Assembly (NCBI RefSeq): GCF_002849655.1
Contig: NZ_PDNW01000001.1
Location: 310,001 to 374,000 of the forward strand
Direction of reading: 5' to 3'
DNA: 64,000 nt
DNA from: Pollutimonas subterranea
GTDB lineage: Bacteria > Pseudomonadota > Gammaproteobacteria > Burkholderiales > Burkholderiaceae_B
Part shown: piece by piece, positions 49,285-58,762 of the stretch
Numbering within the stretch: position 1 is the first letter of the stretch
Layout: every line of letters begins with the position of its first letter
The notes under the pieces: generated by a model
Databases searched by the model: none
What the model was told of the DNA's origin: nothing
The model's input: the letters and a program-made list of their open reading frames with translations, nothing else
Made by a program: the position numbers and the translations under genes

Positions 49285-49818
49285 TTATACCGATACCGGG
49301 GCTTTCTGTACGTCGACCAGGCGTGTACCCAGCAGGCGGTCATGCAGAAACTGTCGCTCGGGGTCGAACCACGTCCAGACAAAGATGCTGAACGGTGCAA
49401 AAACGATCAGGAGATCCGTCGAGCTGTAGCCTGTCATTCGAGAGGCAGCCAGTACCAGCAGCGAAGACAATAGCGGCAGTGGCCACAGGAGCAGGTATCG
49501 GAGAATGAGACGTCTCAGGCTTGGGCTTGTTCCATCGCGATCCACCAGGCGTATGTTCCAGGTCTTCATTGGCAAGGTTTGTCCCCGCTTGCGCCAGCAC
49601 ATAATGAAGTACACGCCCACGGCCATGAACACGATGGCCTGCCTGCCATGCCGCAGCATCAAGGCGTCGCGGCTCTGGGTAAGCGTATCGAAGAGGTAGC
49701 TGGCCAGGAAGATGACCCCGAACAGTAATACCGCTTCGTACATCATGCAGGCAAATCGGCGTAGGCGACTCGGTACGGCGATTTTGGTAGTGGTCGAGGA
49801 GGGTGGATTTAAATGCAT
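49285..49818 (-). CDS. RDD-family membrane protein
   Basis: This 177-residue protein begins SRLRRFACMMYEAVLLFG, the RDD-like start (here RRFACMMYE in place of the R-D-D pattern), and contains FIMCWRKRGQTLPMKTWNIR, the conserved RGQTxGMKxW-like block, then two further helices and a tail FLHDRLLGTRLVDV. RDD proteins are small multi-pass inner-membrane proteins, some linked to ion transport. No operon partner is evident; the 61-codon gene upstream has its own terminator. Confidence 0.85.
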   Translation of the reverse strand: MHLNPPSSTTTKIAVPSRLRRFACMMYEAVLLFGVIFLASYLFDTLTQSRDALMLRHGRQAIVFMAVGVYFIMCWRKRGQTLPMKTWNIRLVDRDGTSPSLRRLILRYLLLWPLPLLSSLLVLAASRMTGYSSTDLLIVFAPFSIFVWTWFDPERQFLHDRLLGTRLVDVQKAPVSV

Positions 49819-49875
49819 TGCGAGAATATATAGAGCAGTGGATGGGCGCTATTATCCCGCACTTAGTCTTGGACA

Positions 49876-49900
49876 AGAAAAAAGCCGCTGTAGCGGCTTT
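49876..49900 (-). terminator. Terminator of the 61-codon gene
   Basis: On the minus strand AAAGCCGCT and AGCGGCTTT form a 9-bp stem (49881-49900), continued by T to give TTTTTTCT. It lies 48 bp after the small gene's stop codon at 49948. Confidence 0.8.
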
Positions 49901-49947
49901 GGCTGTGCGTTATCGGCGCTTCGGGTACTGGTTCGGCGGACCCGTAT

Positions 49948-50133
49948 TCAGCTGGCTGTCTGTGCGGCTTGGCCATTACTTACCTTGCTGCGGGGCAATA
50001 ATGCGGCAAGCTTGGCGAACAGGCCTTTCAATGCTTCCAGCGGCTTAAAGCGGAACTGTTCTTCGATGGCTTGCATCATCAGTTGACGTTCAAGTTCGTC
50101 GGTTAAACGGATATCTTTGCCTGGGGTGATCAT
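49948..50133 (-). CDS. Small hypothetical protein, 61 residues
   Basis: This short basic protein starts MITPGKDIRLTDELERQLMM and continues with a helical EEQFRFKPLEALKGLFAKLA segment, ending in a Ser/Ala/Gln-rich tail. No signal peptide is visible; one amphipathic helix (about residues 30-48) could touch a membrane. Support for a real gene: AGAGG 6-8 nt before the ATG, a well-placed promoter, and an own terminator, giving a complete unit of about 300 nt. I do not recognise the family. The promoter carries a long palindrome, suggesting tight regulation. Confidence 0.65.
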   Translation of the reverse strand: MITPGKDIRLTDELERQLMMQAIEEQFRFKPLEALKGLFAKLAALLPRSKVSNGQAAQTAS

Positions 50134-50169
50134 GACTGCCTCTTTACTAATGAATGAACGCTTCGTTCA

Positions 50170-50196
50170 GGGTAAACCCTATTATAGGGTTTACCC
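50170..50196. promoter_or_regulatory. 27-bp palindromic operator at the 61-codon gene
   Basis: GGGTAAACCCTAT and ATAGGGTTTACCC are perfect 13-bp inverted arms around a single central base. The palindrome covers the -10 box of the minus-strand promoter. This length and symmetry fit a homodimeric (TetR-, MarR- or GntR-type) repressor site. No regulator gene is adjacent. Confidence 0.7.
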
Positions 50197-50209
50197 GCAT
50201 TCATGGCAA
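50181..50209 (-). promoter_or_regulatory. Sigma-70 promoter of the 61-codon gene
   Basis: On the minus strand TTGCCA (50204-50209) and a perfect TATAAT (50181-50186) are separated by exactly 17 bp. Transcription should start near 50174, giving a leader of about 40 nt that carries the small hairpin GAACG-AAG-CGTTC (50157-50169). Confidence 0.75.
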
Positions 50210-50240
50210 GAGAGCTGTTGCGTTATCGATGCAGGATCGG

Positions 50241-51761
50241 CTATTTCTGCCGGTAGCCGGCAGCCACCATTTCGAAACTGAACAGGCGGCAGTCCAGCGC
50301 GCCGTTGTACAAGGGATAGCGGCGTAGCGGCTTAAGGCGCAGTGCCTTGGGCAAGTCCATATCGCTGGAAATGATGCTGACATTCCAGTCACTATAGTTT
50401 TGCTTCAGGTTTTGAGCCCATTCGCGCCATAGGCCGGTATCCTGCTCGCTGGGCAGGCGCTCGCCGTAGGGCGGATTGGTCACCAGCCAGCCGCTGTCCG
50501 CAGCGGGCGGCGCGGAACGTGCATCGCCGACCTCGAAACGTATCGTACCCGGTGTAAGCCAGGCGCGATCCAGATTCGACTTTGCCGCTTCGATTGCGGA
50601 GGGGTCGAGGTCGTATCCAACGATGGGACTTTCGAGGCGCGGGGCGATGCGCGAACGGGCTTCATCCTTGAGGTCGCGCCAATGCCGGGCGTCGTGATTG
50701 CGCAGTCGCTCGAAACCAAATGGACGCCATATGCCTGCCGGCACGCCCAAGGCGATCCATGCACCTTCGATCAGTATCGTGCCGCTGCCGCAGAATGGAT
50801 CCATCAAGGCTTGGGAAGGATCCCATCCTGATAAGGCCAGGATACCGGCGGCCAGGTTCTCGCGCAGCGGCGCTTCGCCTTTTTCCATGCGCCATCCACG
50901 CTTGAACAGGGATTCGCCGGACGTGTCGAGATACAGGGTGGCGCTATCTTCAGTGAGAAACAGGTGGACGCGTGCATCGGGGCGTACCGTATCGATACTG
51001 GGGCGTTCGCCCTCGCGGTCGCGCAGACGGTCGCAGATGCCATCTTTGACACGCAAGTTGCAGTACTGGAGGCTTTGCATGGGGCTGCGGATGGCGGAGG
51101 TGTCCACCCGCAAGGTTTGTTCCGCACCAAACCAGCGCTCCCAAGGAGTATCCAGTGCAAGGTCCAGGATATCGTCTTCGTGTTGCACGGGGCCATACGC
51201 GACTTCGACCAGCACTCGGGTCGCCAGGCGTGAATACAGGTTGGCCCGCAGAATACCCGTCCAGTCGGTATGGAATCGGCATCCGGCGCGTGCCGGTACC
51301 GCGTCGTCGAAGCCCAGGGCCTGCATTTCGGCAACCAGTGCGTCCTCCAGTCCTTGGGGGCAAGGCGTGAAGACGGGGAATATCTCGGCACGCGGAGTAG
51401 CGGCAGCGCGCCTCGCGCCAGGCTTCGATCTAAACGCGTCTTGCTCTGCGTAGGAGTTGGGTTGCCGCTCGGGAATGGGTTCGCCGGGATATCGGTTACG
51501 TTCCGCTGATGGCTTGCGCGGCGCCGGAGTTGTTCCGGTTCCGGTTCCGGTTCCGGTCCCGGTTCCGGTCGTGGGCTGGGGCAAGGACGAGGGACGAGGG
51601 TCCGGGGTCATGCTGCGTTGCTGCTCGCGCTGCCGGTCGAGTTGGGCGACCTGGCGCGCGCGTCCGCCGGCGCGCTTGCGGCGTTCGCCCTCGGGGTTAT
51701 CACCCGCGGCGACGGTTTTTTTCTTCAGGGTAAGAGTCTTGCCGGTTTTGGCGTCGGTCAT
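50241..51761 (-). CDS. rlmL: THUMP-domain rRNA (guanine-N2) methyltransferase, RlmL-like
   Basis: From about residue 125 the 506-residue protein matches the N-terminal half of E. coli RlmKL (m2G2445 in 23S rRNA): FPVFTPCPQGLEDALVAEMQ, a THUMP domain, GWRMEKGEAPLRENLAAGIL, MDPFCGSGTILIEGAW (SAM site), and the catalytic TNPPYGERL. There is no RlmK half. The first 120 or so residues are basic and low-complexity, including a Thr-Gly run encoded by a hexanucleotide tandem repeat. The start is uncertain: no clear ribosome-binding site precedes 51761, and an internal Met near residue 51 is possible. Confidence 0.88.
   Translation of the reverse strand: MTDAKTGKTLTLKKKTVAAGDNPEGERRKRAGGRARQVAQLDRQREQQRSMTPDPRPSSLPQPTTGTGTGTGTGTGTTPAPRKPSAERNRYPGEPIPERQPNSYAEQDAFRSKPGARRAAATPRAEIFPVFTPCPQGLEDALVAEMQALGFDDAVPARAGCRFHTDWTGILRANLYSRLATRVLVEVAYGPVQHEDDILDLALDTPWERWFGAEQTLRVDTSAIRSPMQSLQYCNLRVKDGICDRLRDREGERPSIDTVRPDARVHLFLTEDSATLYLDTSGESLFKRGWRMEKGEAPLRENLAAGILALSGWDPSQALMDPFCGSGTILIEGAWIALGVPAGIWRPFGFERLRNHDARHWRDLKDEARSRIAPRLESPIVGYDLDPSAIEAAKSNLDRAWLTPGTIRFEVGDARSAPPAADSGWLVTNPPYGERLPSEQDTGLWREWAQNLKQNYSDWNVSIISSDMDLPKALRLKPLRRYPLYNGALDCRLFSFEMVAAGYRQK
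51533..51570. repeat. Hexanucleotide tandem repeat (CCGGTT)n inside the methyltransferase gene
   Basis: About six consecutive copies of TTCCGG/CCGGTT, one with a T-to-C change, encode a Thr-Gly run on the minus strand. The unit is a multiple of three, so gain or loss of copies changes linker length without a frameshift. Confidence 0.85.
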
Positions 51762-51773
51762 GGTTCAGAAGGC

Positions 51774-52190
51774 TTAAAAGGGTTTTGCTACTACCAGGGC
51801 AATAACGATCAGCAGCAAAATAACCGGTATTTCGTTGAACCACCGGTAGAACCGATGGCTATGTGTATTGGCGCCCACTTCGAATTGTCTAAGCATCCGG
51901 CCGCATACAAGGTGGTAGGCTGCCAGAAGCGCCACTGCCGTCAGCTTGGCATGCATCCATCCCTGGCCGCTACCGATACCGTAGCCCAGAAATAGCCATA
52001 GGCCAAGCGCGATGGAAAGGATTGCCAGCGGCGCCATGAAGCGGTAAAGACGTCGGGCCATTCCCAACAGGCACGCAAGCGTTGCATCATCGCGAGTCTG
52101 GGCGAGGTTCACGAAGAGCCGCGGCAGGTAGAACAGGCCGGCAAACCAGGAGGTAACAAACAGGATATGGAAGACTTTTACCCAAAGCAT
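51774..52190 (-). CDS. hemJ: HemJ-family protoporphyrinogen oxidase / CopD-like membrane protein
   Basis: This 138-residue, four-helix membrane protein begins MLWVKVFHILFVTSWFAGLF and has WMHAKLTAVALLAAYHLVCG and FYRWFNEIPVILLLIVI. These match HemJ, which oxidises protoporphyrinogen IX to protoporphyrin IX in haem synthesis; the His in VFHI and the MHAKL block are conserved. The related CopD family shares the fold, so haem function is the likely but not proven reading. It lies 10 bp after proA. Confidence 0.87.
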   Translation of the reverse strand: MLWVKVFHILFVTSWFAGLFYLPRLFVNLAQTRDDATLACLLGMARRLYRFMAPLAILSIALGLWLFLGYGIGSGQGWMHAKLTAVALLAAYHLVCGRMLRQFEVGANTHSHRFYRWFNEIPVILLLIVIALVVAKPF

Positions 52191-52200
52191 AACGGCCCCA

Positions 52201-53499
52201 TCATCCTCGCAACTGGCCTTCGCCGACGAGCACCCATTTCATGGTGGTGAGTCCGTCCAGGCCTACTGGCCCACGCGCATGCAATCGGTTAGTCGAGATA
52301 CCGATCTCGGCGCCCAGTCCGTATTCAAAGCCGTCCGCGAAGCAGGTTGGCAGATTGACGTAAACGGAGCTGGAGTCGACCTCGCGCTGAAACCGTGTTG
52401 CCGCTTGCAGGCTTTCGGTAACGATGGATTCGGTGTGTTCGGAGCTGTAGCGTGCGATATGGTCCATGGCCTCATCCAGGCTGTCGACGATGCGTATGGC
52501 CAATATGGGGGCAAGGTACTCGGTGCTCCAGTCTTCCTCTGTCGCGGCCAGTGCCTGCGGCAGTATCTGGCGGGTACGATCACAACCACGCAGCTCGACG
52601 CCCTTGTCGGTCAAGGTTTTTCCAAGTCGCGGCAATATCGTGGCGGCAATGTCGGCATGAACCAGCAGGGTTTCCATGGCGCCGCAGATGCCGTAACGGT
52701 AGGTCTTGGCATTGACCGCGATGTCATGCGCCTTGTCAAGGTCAGCGGCGGCGTCCAGGTAGACATGGCAGTTTCCCTCAAGGTGCTTGATAAGAGGAAC
52801 CTTGGCGTCGGCCGCAAGCCGCGTTATAAGGCTCTTGCCACCCCGTGGCACGATTACGTCGATGTACTCGGTAAGTGTTATCAGCTGCCCGACCGCGGCG
52901 CGGTCGGTCGTGCCCACGACTTGCACGGCATGGGCCGGCAACCCCGCATCGGCCAGGCCTTGCTGGATGACAGCGCCCAGGGCGACGTTGGAGTGAAAGG
53001 CTTCGCTGCCACCGCGCAATATGGTGGCGTTGCCCGATTTCAGGCAAAGTGCCGCCGCATCTATCGTTACGTTGGGCCGCGATTCATAGATTATGCCGAT
53101 TACGCCCAGCGGCACCCGCATCTGGGCAATACGCATTCCATTTGGGCGGGTGGTCGAGGCGCTCAGGCCGCCTATCGGATCGGGCATTTCGGCGATCTGG
53201 CGCAGCCCGTTGGCCATGCTTTCTATTGTCTTTTCAGAGAGCGTAAGTCGATCCAGCATTGCAGGTTCAAGGCCGTTTGCGCGCGCTTTGGCCATGTCTT
53301 TCGCATTCTCGGCGATCAGCTGTTCTTTTTGTTCGAGCAGGCGCCTGGCCATTGCCGAGAGTGCCTGAGCCTTTGCCTTGCCTGTTGCCGTACGCATCGC
53401 CCGTGCAGCGATCCGTGCCTGTTTGCCCAGGATGGTCATATCGAGTGCGTCGGAAGTCGCGGCATCGAACGTGTTGCTGGAAAGCGTATTTTGAGTCAT
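52201..53499 (-). CDS. proA: Gamma-glutamyl phosphate reductase
   Basis: ProA makes glutamate semialdehyde in proline synthesis. The 432-residue protein has the catalytic cysteine in [33 protein letters not shown], and [18 protein letters not shown]. The length slightly exceeds the usual 415-420 because of an N-terminal extension of about 15 residues. It belongs to the leuS-lptE-holA-proA block. proB is not in the window. Confidence 0.96.
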   Translation of the reverse strand: MTQNTLSSNTFDAATSDALDMTILGKQARIAARAMRTATGKAKAQALSAMARRLLEQKEQLIAENAKDMAKARANGLEPAMLDRLTLSEKTIESMANGLRQIAEMPDPIGGLSASTTRPNGMRIAQMRVPLGVIGIIYESRPNVTIDAAALCLKSGNATILRGGSEAFHSNVALGAVIQQGLADAGLPAHAVQVVGTTDRAAVGQLITLTEYIDVIVPRGGKSLITRLAADAKVPLIKHLEGNCHVYLDAAADLDKAHDIAVNAKTYRYGICGAMETLLVHADIAATILPRLGKTLTDKGVELRGCDRTRQILPQALAATEEDWSTEYLAPILAIRIVDSLDEAMDHIARYSSEHTESIVTESLQAATRFQREVDSSSVYVNLPTCFADGFEYGLGAEIGISTNRLHARGPVGLDGLTTMKWVLVGEGQLRG

Positions 53500-53602
53500 G
53501 GCAGGTCTACAGTATTAGGTGTCAGGAGGTGCTGGGTGGCGCATGCCGCGCCGGGTCGCTGGGTCGCCGGATTGCCGGCCGCCGGATCGCCGGGCCGCCG
53601 GA

Positions 53603-54664
53603 TTATCGGGTTGGGGGCGGCTTGCTGATGGCAACCCGCAAGGCCAGCCGCCCCAGCTCTTCCCAGGGGTCATCGAGGCGCCCGGGTACTTTCAGGCCTT
53701 TGATCAATCTGTCGATGTCATGCGCATGCTGCACAGCAGCGGGCCAGGCCTGGGGTGGCACGCGGCCGAGGGTCTTGCGTACCAGGTGTTCGCGTGGACC
53801 GAAAATGCGCTGTCGGCGCATTTCGGCCTGCATGTCCTGGCCGGCGGCCTGTGCGGCGGAGAGGCGCGCCAGTACGCGAACTTCTTCGCCTACCGCCCAA
53901 AGCACCAGGGGAAGCGCCTCGCCTTCCGCGCGCAAGCCCGCCAGCATCGTCATGGCCTTGGCGGCATTGCCGGCCAGCATGGAGTCACGCAGGCCGAAGA
54001 CATCGTAGCGGGCCACATTCAAGACGGCGCGCTCGACGTCGCCAGCGCTGATCTTGCCGGCAGGATACAACAGGCCGAGTTTTTGTACTTCCTGGAACGC
54101 CGCCAGAAGGTTGCCTTCGACCTTATCGGCCATCCATTCAAGGGTGGCGGTGTCCAACTGCTGTTGCTGGCGTGCCAGGCGTTGCCCGATCCAGCGTGGC
54201 AACTCGCCGCGGTTTACATTGTTGATATCGACCCAGGTGCCCGCTTGCGCCAGTCCCATCGCCCATTTTGCGCTGCGCGTGGCCTTGTCGAGGCGCGGCA
54301 GGCTGACCAGCACCAATGTGTCGACCAGGGCGCCGCTCTCGATCATTGCACAGAGCTTTACCAAGGTCTCGCCACCGATACGTCCGGGCTTGCCGGTGGG
54401 CAAGGCCACATCGACTAGCCGGCGGTCGCCGAACAACGAAACATTCTGTGTCGCACCGATGACCGCGGACCAATCGCTGCGTGCATCCATGATCAGGCTG
54501 ACGCGCTCGCCATAGCCTGCTCGCACTGCGGCGGCCCGCAAGCCGTCGATGGTTTCGATGACCAGCAATTGCTCATCGCCCGATACCACGTAGAGACCTT
54601 CAATGGCAGGCGGCGTCTTTTGCAGCTGAGACAATAGACTGTCGGAATCCAGGCGGCGTCCCAT
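53603..54664 (-). CDS. holA: DNA polymerase III delta subunit
   Basis: HolA opens the beta clamp in the clamp-loader complex. The 353-residue protein shows the family's LYVVSGDEQLLVIETIDGLR near the start, LVDVALPTGKPGRIGGETL, and the central TLEWMADKVEGNLLAAFQEV-like block followed by QKLGLLYP. Its neighbour order lptE-holA-proA supports the call. The 103-bp gap to proA is rich in GCCGG repeats. Confidence 0.93.
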   Translation of the reverse strand: MGRRLDSDSLLSQLQKTPPAIEGLYVVSGDEQLLVIETIDGLRAAAVRAGYGERVSLIMDARSDWSAVIGATQNVSLFGDRRLVDVALPTGKPGRIGGETLVKLCAMIESGALVDTLVLVSLPRLDKATRSAKWAMGLAQAGTWVDINNVNRGELPRWIGQRLARQQQQLDTATLEWMADKVEGNLLAAFQEVQKLGLLYPAGKISAGDVERAVLNVARYDVFGLRDSMLAGNAAKAMTMLAGLRAEGEALPLVLWAVGEEVRVLARLSAAQAAGQDMQAEMRRQRIFGPREHLVRKTLGRVPPQAWPAAVQHAHDIDRLIKGLKVPGRLDDPWEELGRLALRVAISKPPPTR

Positions 54665-54675
54665 GATGTTCGGGC

Positions 54676-55359
54676 CTATCGGATACCTGTGCCTGGATCG
54701 AAACCAGGCAATCCCCAGGGGGTGGGACCAGGCCCGGTCCGGGGTGCCGGCAATGGCGGGGCGTTTGCAGGCATTTCTTCGCCGGGCAGGGACTTGGCTT
54801 CCTGGAACGCTTCGGCCACGTCAGGCGAGGCAAGACGCCGAACCACGCGGTCGACCATGGTCTGCTGCATTTGCTGAAACACAGTGGTAATTTCCCCCTG
54901 CTTGGCCTGGACGACGCTATCGTCGTAGGGAAGCTCTCGCGTGGATCGCAAGGTGGTTGGAGGCAAAATCACATGGCCTTTCGCGTCCGTAAGCTGGAAT
55001 ATGAACTCGAGGTTCAGTTCATATTCTTCGACGCGCCCCTGGGCATCCAGCGACAGTTCCCTAAGTGACTGGTTGTTGGCCAGTTCTATAAGCCGGGCCT
55101 GTGCGTCGGCCGGTTCGCTCACAAAGCGTGTCTGGGGCGAGCTGGCGATAATGGCCCGTCGTATATTGGCGCCAAAAGCGGAGTTTTCAGCGATGTTGGT
55201 GTAAAGGGTGGTGAAGGGCAGGGGTGAGACTCCCTTCATCTTGAACCCACAAGCTGCCAGGACCAGGCACAGCGTTACGCACACAATTCCGCCCAGGTGA
55301 CGCAGCGAAACTGGATTGAGTGGTGAGAGCAGGGGCTTGGCGCTATGCATGCCTGACAT
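54676..55359 (-). CDS. lptE: LPS-assembly lipoprotein LptE
   Basis: LptE plugs the LptD barrel in the outer membrane. The 227-residue precursor has a signal segment and lipobox LAACG, then GFKMKGVSPLPFTTLYTN and VEEYELNLEFIFQL, typical of LptE/RlpB. The C-terminal 35 residues are Pro/Gly-rich and not conserved. Its ATG overlaps the leuS stop by one base, and holA follows 11 bp later. LptF is at the other end of the window. Confidence 0.93.
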   Translation of the reverse strand: MSGMHSAKPLLSPLNPVSLRHLGGIVCVTLCLVLAACGFKMKGVSPLPFTTLYTNIAENSAFGANIRRAIIASSPQTRFVSEPADAQARLIELANNQSLRELSLDAQGRVEEYELNLEFIFQLTDAKGHVILPPTTLRSTRELPYDDSVVQAKQGEITTVFQQMQQTMVDRVVRRLASPDVAEAFQEAKSLPGEEMPANAPPLPAPRTGPGPTPWGLPGFDPGTGIR

Positions 55360-58013
55360 TATCCGACAATATTGACGAGTTTACCGGGTACGACAATAAC
55401 CCGTTTCGGCGGGCGGCCTTCCAGGTATTTTCCGGTAGCCTCGTGTGCCAGTGCTGCTTGTTCGACTTCATCTTTGGTGGCGCCATGCGCAACCCTCAGC
55501 GAGCCACGCAATTTGCCGTTGATTTGCAAGACGAATTCGGTTTCATCGGCAATCAGGGCTGCCTCGTCGACGGTAGGCCATGCGGCGTCGAGCAAATCAC
55601 CGCCGATCTTGTCGAAGCCCAGCTCCTGCCACAGTTTCCACGTAATGTGCGGAACCACGGGATACAGCACGCGCAACAATATGGACGTGGTCTCGGCCAA
55701 CGCGCGGCGGGCAAGTGCGCTGTCGTCCAGCTTGGCCGACTCGAGGGTATTCAGCATCTTCATGCATGTCGAGACGACGGTGTTGTACTGGATGCGCTGG
55801 TAGTCGTAGTCGGCCTGTTTCAGCAAGCCGTGAATTTCGCGGCGCAGCGCCTTGGTCGTCTCGGTGGCGCCTGTCCAGGCTCCGTCGCCGTGCCCCGCCA
55901 GTATGGCTTCACGGTGGCCGTGGCAAAAGCCCCATACGCGACGCAGGAAGCGATGGGCGCCATCGACACCGGAGTCCGACCACTCAAGGGTCTGCTCAGG
56001 AGGACTTGCAAACATGACGAACAGGCGGGCGGTATCGGCGCCCATGGAGTCGATCAGGGATTGCGGATCTACGCCATTGTTCTTGGATTTGGACATCGTG
56101 CCGATGCCGCCGTACTGTACGGGCGTGCCGTCGGAGATGCGCCGGGCGCCGGTGATGACTCCCTTCGCATCGTACGTATTTTCGACTTCCTCGGGCCAGA
56201 AGTATTCGACGGCACCTTGTTCGGTCTTGCGCGAATAGATGTGATTGAGCACCATGCCCTGGCACAACAGGCGCGTAAACGGTTCGTCGAACTTGACCAG
56301 GCCAAGGTCGCGCATGACACGGGTCCAGAAGCGCGCATAGAGCAAGTGCAGGACCGCATGTTCGATGCCGCCGATGTACTGGTCCATGGGCATCCAGTAA
56401 TCATTGCGGGCATCGACCATGGCATCGTCGTTGCCGGGCGAGGTGTATCGCATGAAATACCACGATGAGTCCACGAAGGTGTCCATCGTGTCGGTTTCCC
56501 GCCGGGCGGCCGACCCGCACTTGGGGCACTGGCATGCCAGGAAAGCTTCGTGCTTGACCAGCGGATTGCCGCTGCCGTCCGGAATCAGGTCGTCGGGAAG
56601 GACGACGGGCAAGTCTTTTTCGGGCACAGGTACCGGACCGCAGTCGGGACAGTGAATGATGGGTATGGGCGTGCCCCAATAACGTTGGCGCGATACGCCC
56701 CAGTCGCGCAGGCGCCAGGTGGTCTTCTTTTCGCCCTGGCCGTTATCGGCGAGGTCGGTTGCAACGGCGTTGGCTGCATCCAGAGGCGTCAACCCGTTGT
56801 ACTTTCCTGAGTTGACCGTCGTACCTTGTTGCTTGTCGCCGTACCAGTCCTGCCATTGCAGGGTCGAGAAAACCTTGTGCTCGACGGCAATGACGTCCTT
56901 GATGGGAAGGGCGTATTTGTTCGCAAACGCAAAGTCGCGTTCGTCGTGCGCGGGCACGCCCATGACGGCGCCATCGCCGTAAGTCATGAGCACATAATTG
57001 CCCACCCAGACGGGGATCGCTTCGCCGGTAATGGGATGGACGACGGCAAGGCCGGCTGGCATGCCTTCTTTTTCGCGCGTGGCCATCTCGGCCTCGGTGG
57101 TTCCCCCGTGCTTGCAGGATTCGATGAAAGCGGCCAACGCGGGATCGGTCTGGGCGGCATGGGTGGCCAGCGGATGTTCAGGAGCGACCGCGCAGAAGGT
57201 GACGCCCATGATGGTGTCGGCACGCGTCGTGAAGACATACAGGCGGCCGTCTTGTATCAGTGTGCCGGTGTCGTTCTTGATGTCGTGCGTAAAGGCAAAG
57301 CGCACGCCTTCGCTTTTGCCTATCCAGTTTTCCTGCATCAGGCGTACTCGTTCAGGCCAGCCGGGAAGACCGTTCTTCACATTGTCGAGCAGTTCTTCAG
57401 CATAGTCGGTAATGCGCAGGTAGTAGCCAGGAATCTCGCGTTTTTCAATGGGTGCGCCGGACCGCCAGCCACGGCCATCGATAACCTGCTCATTCGCCAG
57501 CACGGTCTGGTCAACGGGATCCCAATTGACGACCTGGGTCTTGCGGTAGGCGATGCCTTTTTCGAGCATCTTCAGGAACAGCCATTGGTTCCATTTGTAG
57601 TACTTCGGGTCACAGGCGCACATTTCGCGTGACCAGTCGACAGCCAGGCCCATCGCCTGCATCTGCTTTTTCATGTAGGCAATGTTGTCATAGGTCCATT
57701 TTGCCGGCGGTACGCGCGACTTGATGGCGGCGTTTTCGGCGGGCATGCCGAATGCGTCCCAACCCATGGGCATCAATACGTTATAGCCCCGCATGCGCAA
57801 TTGCCGCGTCATCATGTCGTTGATGGTGTAATTGCGCACATGACCCATATGCAGCTTGCCGCTGGGATAGGGCAGCATGGAGCATGCATAGAATTTTGGC
57901 TTGGGCGTACCGTCGGGCGCCAGGGCATGTTCAGTGACGCGATACGCATCGCGTTCTTGCCAGTTTTGATGAGAAGCTTTTTCGACGGCGTTGGGGTTAT
58001 AACGTTCCTGCAT
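55359..58013 (-). CDS. leuS: Leucyl-tRNA synthetase
   Basis: This class I synthetase of 884 residues has the HIGH-type motif [15 protein letters not shown] (about residues 48-62), the KMSKS-type motif [13 protein letters not shown], and an inserted CP1 editing domain with the conserved [16 protein letters not shown] zinc-like CPDCGPVPV segment is present in the central part. Length is standard. It heads the minus-strand leuS-lptE-holA-proA series. Confidence 0.98.
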   Translation of the reverse strand: MQERYNPNAVEKASHQNWQERDAYRVTEHALAPDGTPKPKFYACSMLPYPSGKLHMGHVRNYTINDMMTRQLRMRGYNVLMPMGWDAFGMPAENAAIKSRVPPAKWTYDNIAYMKKQMQAMGLAVDWSREMCACDPKYYKWNQWLFLKMLEKGIAYRKTQVVNWDPVDQTVLANEQVIDGRGWRSGAPIEKREIPGYYLRITDYAEELLDNVKNGLPGWPERVRLMQENWIGKSEGVRFAFTHDIKNDTGTLIQDGRLYVFTTRADTIMGVTFCAVAPEHPLATHAAQTDPALAAFIESCKHGGTTEAEMATREKEGMPAGLAVVHPITGEAIPVWVGNYVLMTYGDGAVMGVPAHDERDFAFANKYALPIKDVIAVEHKVFSTLQWQDWYGDKQQGTTVNSGKYNGLTPLDAANAVATDLADNGQGEKKTTWRLRDWGVSRQRYWGTPIPIIHCPDCGPVPVPEKDLPVVLPDDLIPDGSGNPLVKHEAFLACQCPKCGSAARRETDTMDTFVDSSWYFMRYTSPGNDDAMVDARNDYWMPMDQYIGGIEHAVLHLLYARFWTRVMRDLGLVKFDEPFTRLLCQGMVLNHIYSRKTEQGAVEYFWPEEVENTYDAKGVITGARRISDGTPVQYGGIGTMSKSKNNGVDPQSLIDSMGADTARLFVMFASPPEQTLEWSDSGVDGAHRFLRRVWGFCHGHREAILAGHGDGAWTGATETTKALRREIHGLLKQADYDYQRIQYNTVVSTCMKMLNTLESAKLDDSALARRALAETTSILLRVLYPVVPHITWKLWQELGFDKIGGDLLDAAWPTVDEAALIADETEFVLQINGKLRGSLRVAHGATKDEVEQAALAHEATGKYLEGRPPKRVIVVPGKLVNIVG

Positions 58014-58096
58014 GAGATCCGGTATTTATTTTTTGGTTGCGCAATCGCACATTATAGGGTGCTTGCGAAGAAGGCATCTTATCGGGCGGCCCGGCG

Positions 58097-58123
58097 AAAA
58101 AAAAACCCTGCCTGGGCAGGGTT
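58097..58123 (-). terminator. Rho-independent terminator after rpmG
   Basis: On the minus strand AACCCTGCC and GGCAGGGTT form a 9-bp stem with a 2-nt centre (58104-58123), followed by a run of nine T. It lies about 90 bp after the rpmG stop. The T-run is followed by CGCCGGGCCGCCC (58084-58096), the same box as beside the terminator at 18.3 kb. Confidence 0.85.
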
Positions 58124-58214
58124 TTCACAAGGAGCCAGATAAATCAGCGCTTGCCAGAGAATGCGGCCGGGCCAGGCCGGTTCCGAGCGCAGCGCGTGCG
58201 CAACCTGGAGCCGC

Positions 58215-58382
58215 TTATTTAAGCTTCATTTCCTTGTAGTCAACGTGCTTGCGAGCAACGGGATCAAATTTCTTGATCAGCATTTTCTCGGGCATGGTGC
58301 GTTTGTTCTTGGTGGTCGTGTAGAAGTGACCGGTGCCGGCGGTGGATTCGAGTTTGATTTTCTCGCGTATACCTTTTGCCAT
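58215..58382 (-). CDS. rpmG: 50S ribosomal protein L33
   Basis: This short minus-strand gene encodes 55 residues: [20 protein letters not shown], then [14 protein letters not shown] and a C-terminal [18 protein letters not shown]. It matches cysteine-free L33. It lies 31 bp after rpmB, the conserved rpmB-rpmG operon, and a strong terminator follows. Confidence 0.97.
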   Translation of the reverse strand: MAKGIREKIKLESTAGTGHFYTTTKNKRTMPEKMLIKKFDPVARKHVDYKEMKLK

Positions 58383-58413
58383 GTTGAGCTCCTTGAGTTA
58401 GTTCGCGAGCGGC

Positions 58414-58650
58414 TTAAGCACGCACGCCACGGGCACGCAAATCGGCCAGTACGGAATCGATACCGTTCTTGTCGATGGTGCGCAGCGCGTGAGCCGAAAT
58501 ACGCAGGCGAACCCAGCGGTTTTCGCTTTCGACCCAGAAACGGCGCGATTGCAGGTTAGGTAGAAAGCGACGCTTGGTTTTATTGTTCGCGTGCGAAACA
58601 TTGTTGCCCACCATTGGGCCTTTGCCGGTAACTTGGCATACGCGTGCCAT
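58414..58650 (-). CDS. rpmB: 50S ribosomal protein L28
   Basis: This 78-residue basic protein starts [20 protein letters not shown] and has the conserved [20 protein letters not shown] and [16 protein letters not shown]. Length and sequence are standard for L28. It is the first gene of the rpmB-rpmG pair; the gap upstream (58651-58762) should hold the promoter. Confidence 0.98.
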   Translation of the reverse strand: MARVCQVTGKGPMVGNNVSHANNKTKRRFLPNLQSRRFWVESENRWVRLRISAHALRTIDKNGIDSVLADLRARGVRA

Positions 58651-58762
58651 GGTAATACCCCTTGATAATTTGCTTGATTCGGCCCCGCAACTAAAAAGCG
58701 GTAAAAGACAACGACCGTGTATCTGTAAAGCCTGACATTCTAATACGAAACTGCTACCCAGA

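Noticed and set aside
53530-53602. GCCGG-rich repeats between holA and proA as a regulatory element
   Set aside because: Short, irregular GCCGG/CCGGC palindromes in a GC-rich spacer; no T-run or consistent period.
52279-53628. 449-codon plus-strand open frame opposite proA
   Set aside because: Mirror frame of the well-supported proA gene; composition unlike a real protein.
55320-56468. 382-codon plus-strand open frame opposite leuS and lptE
   Set aside because: Crosses two clear minus-strand genes and has no family features.
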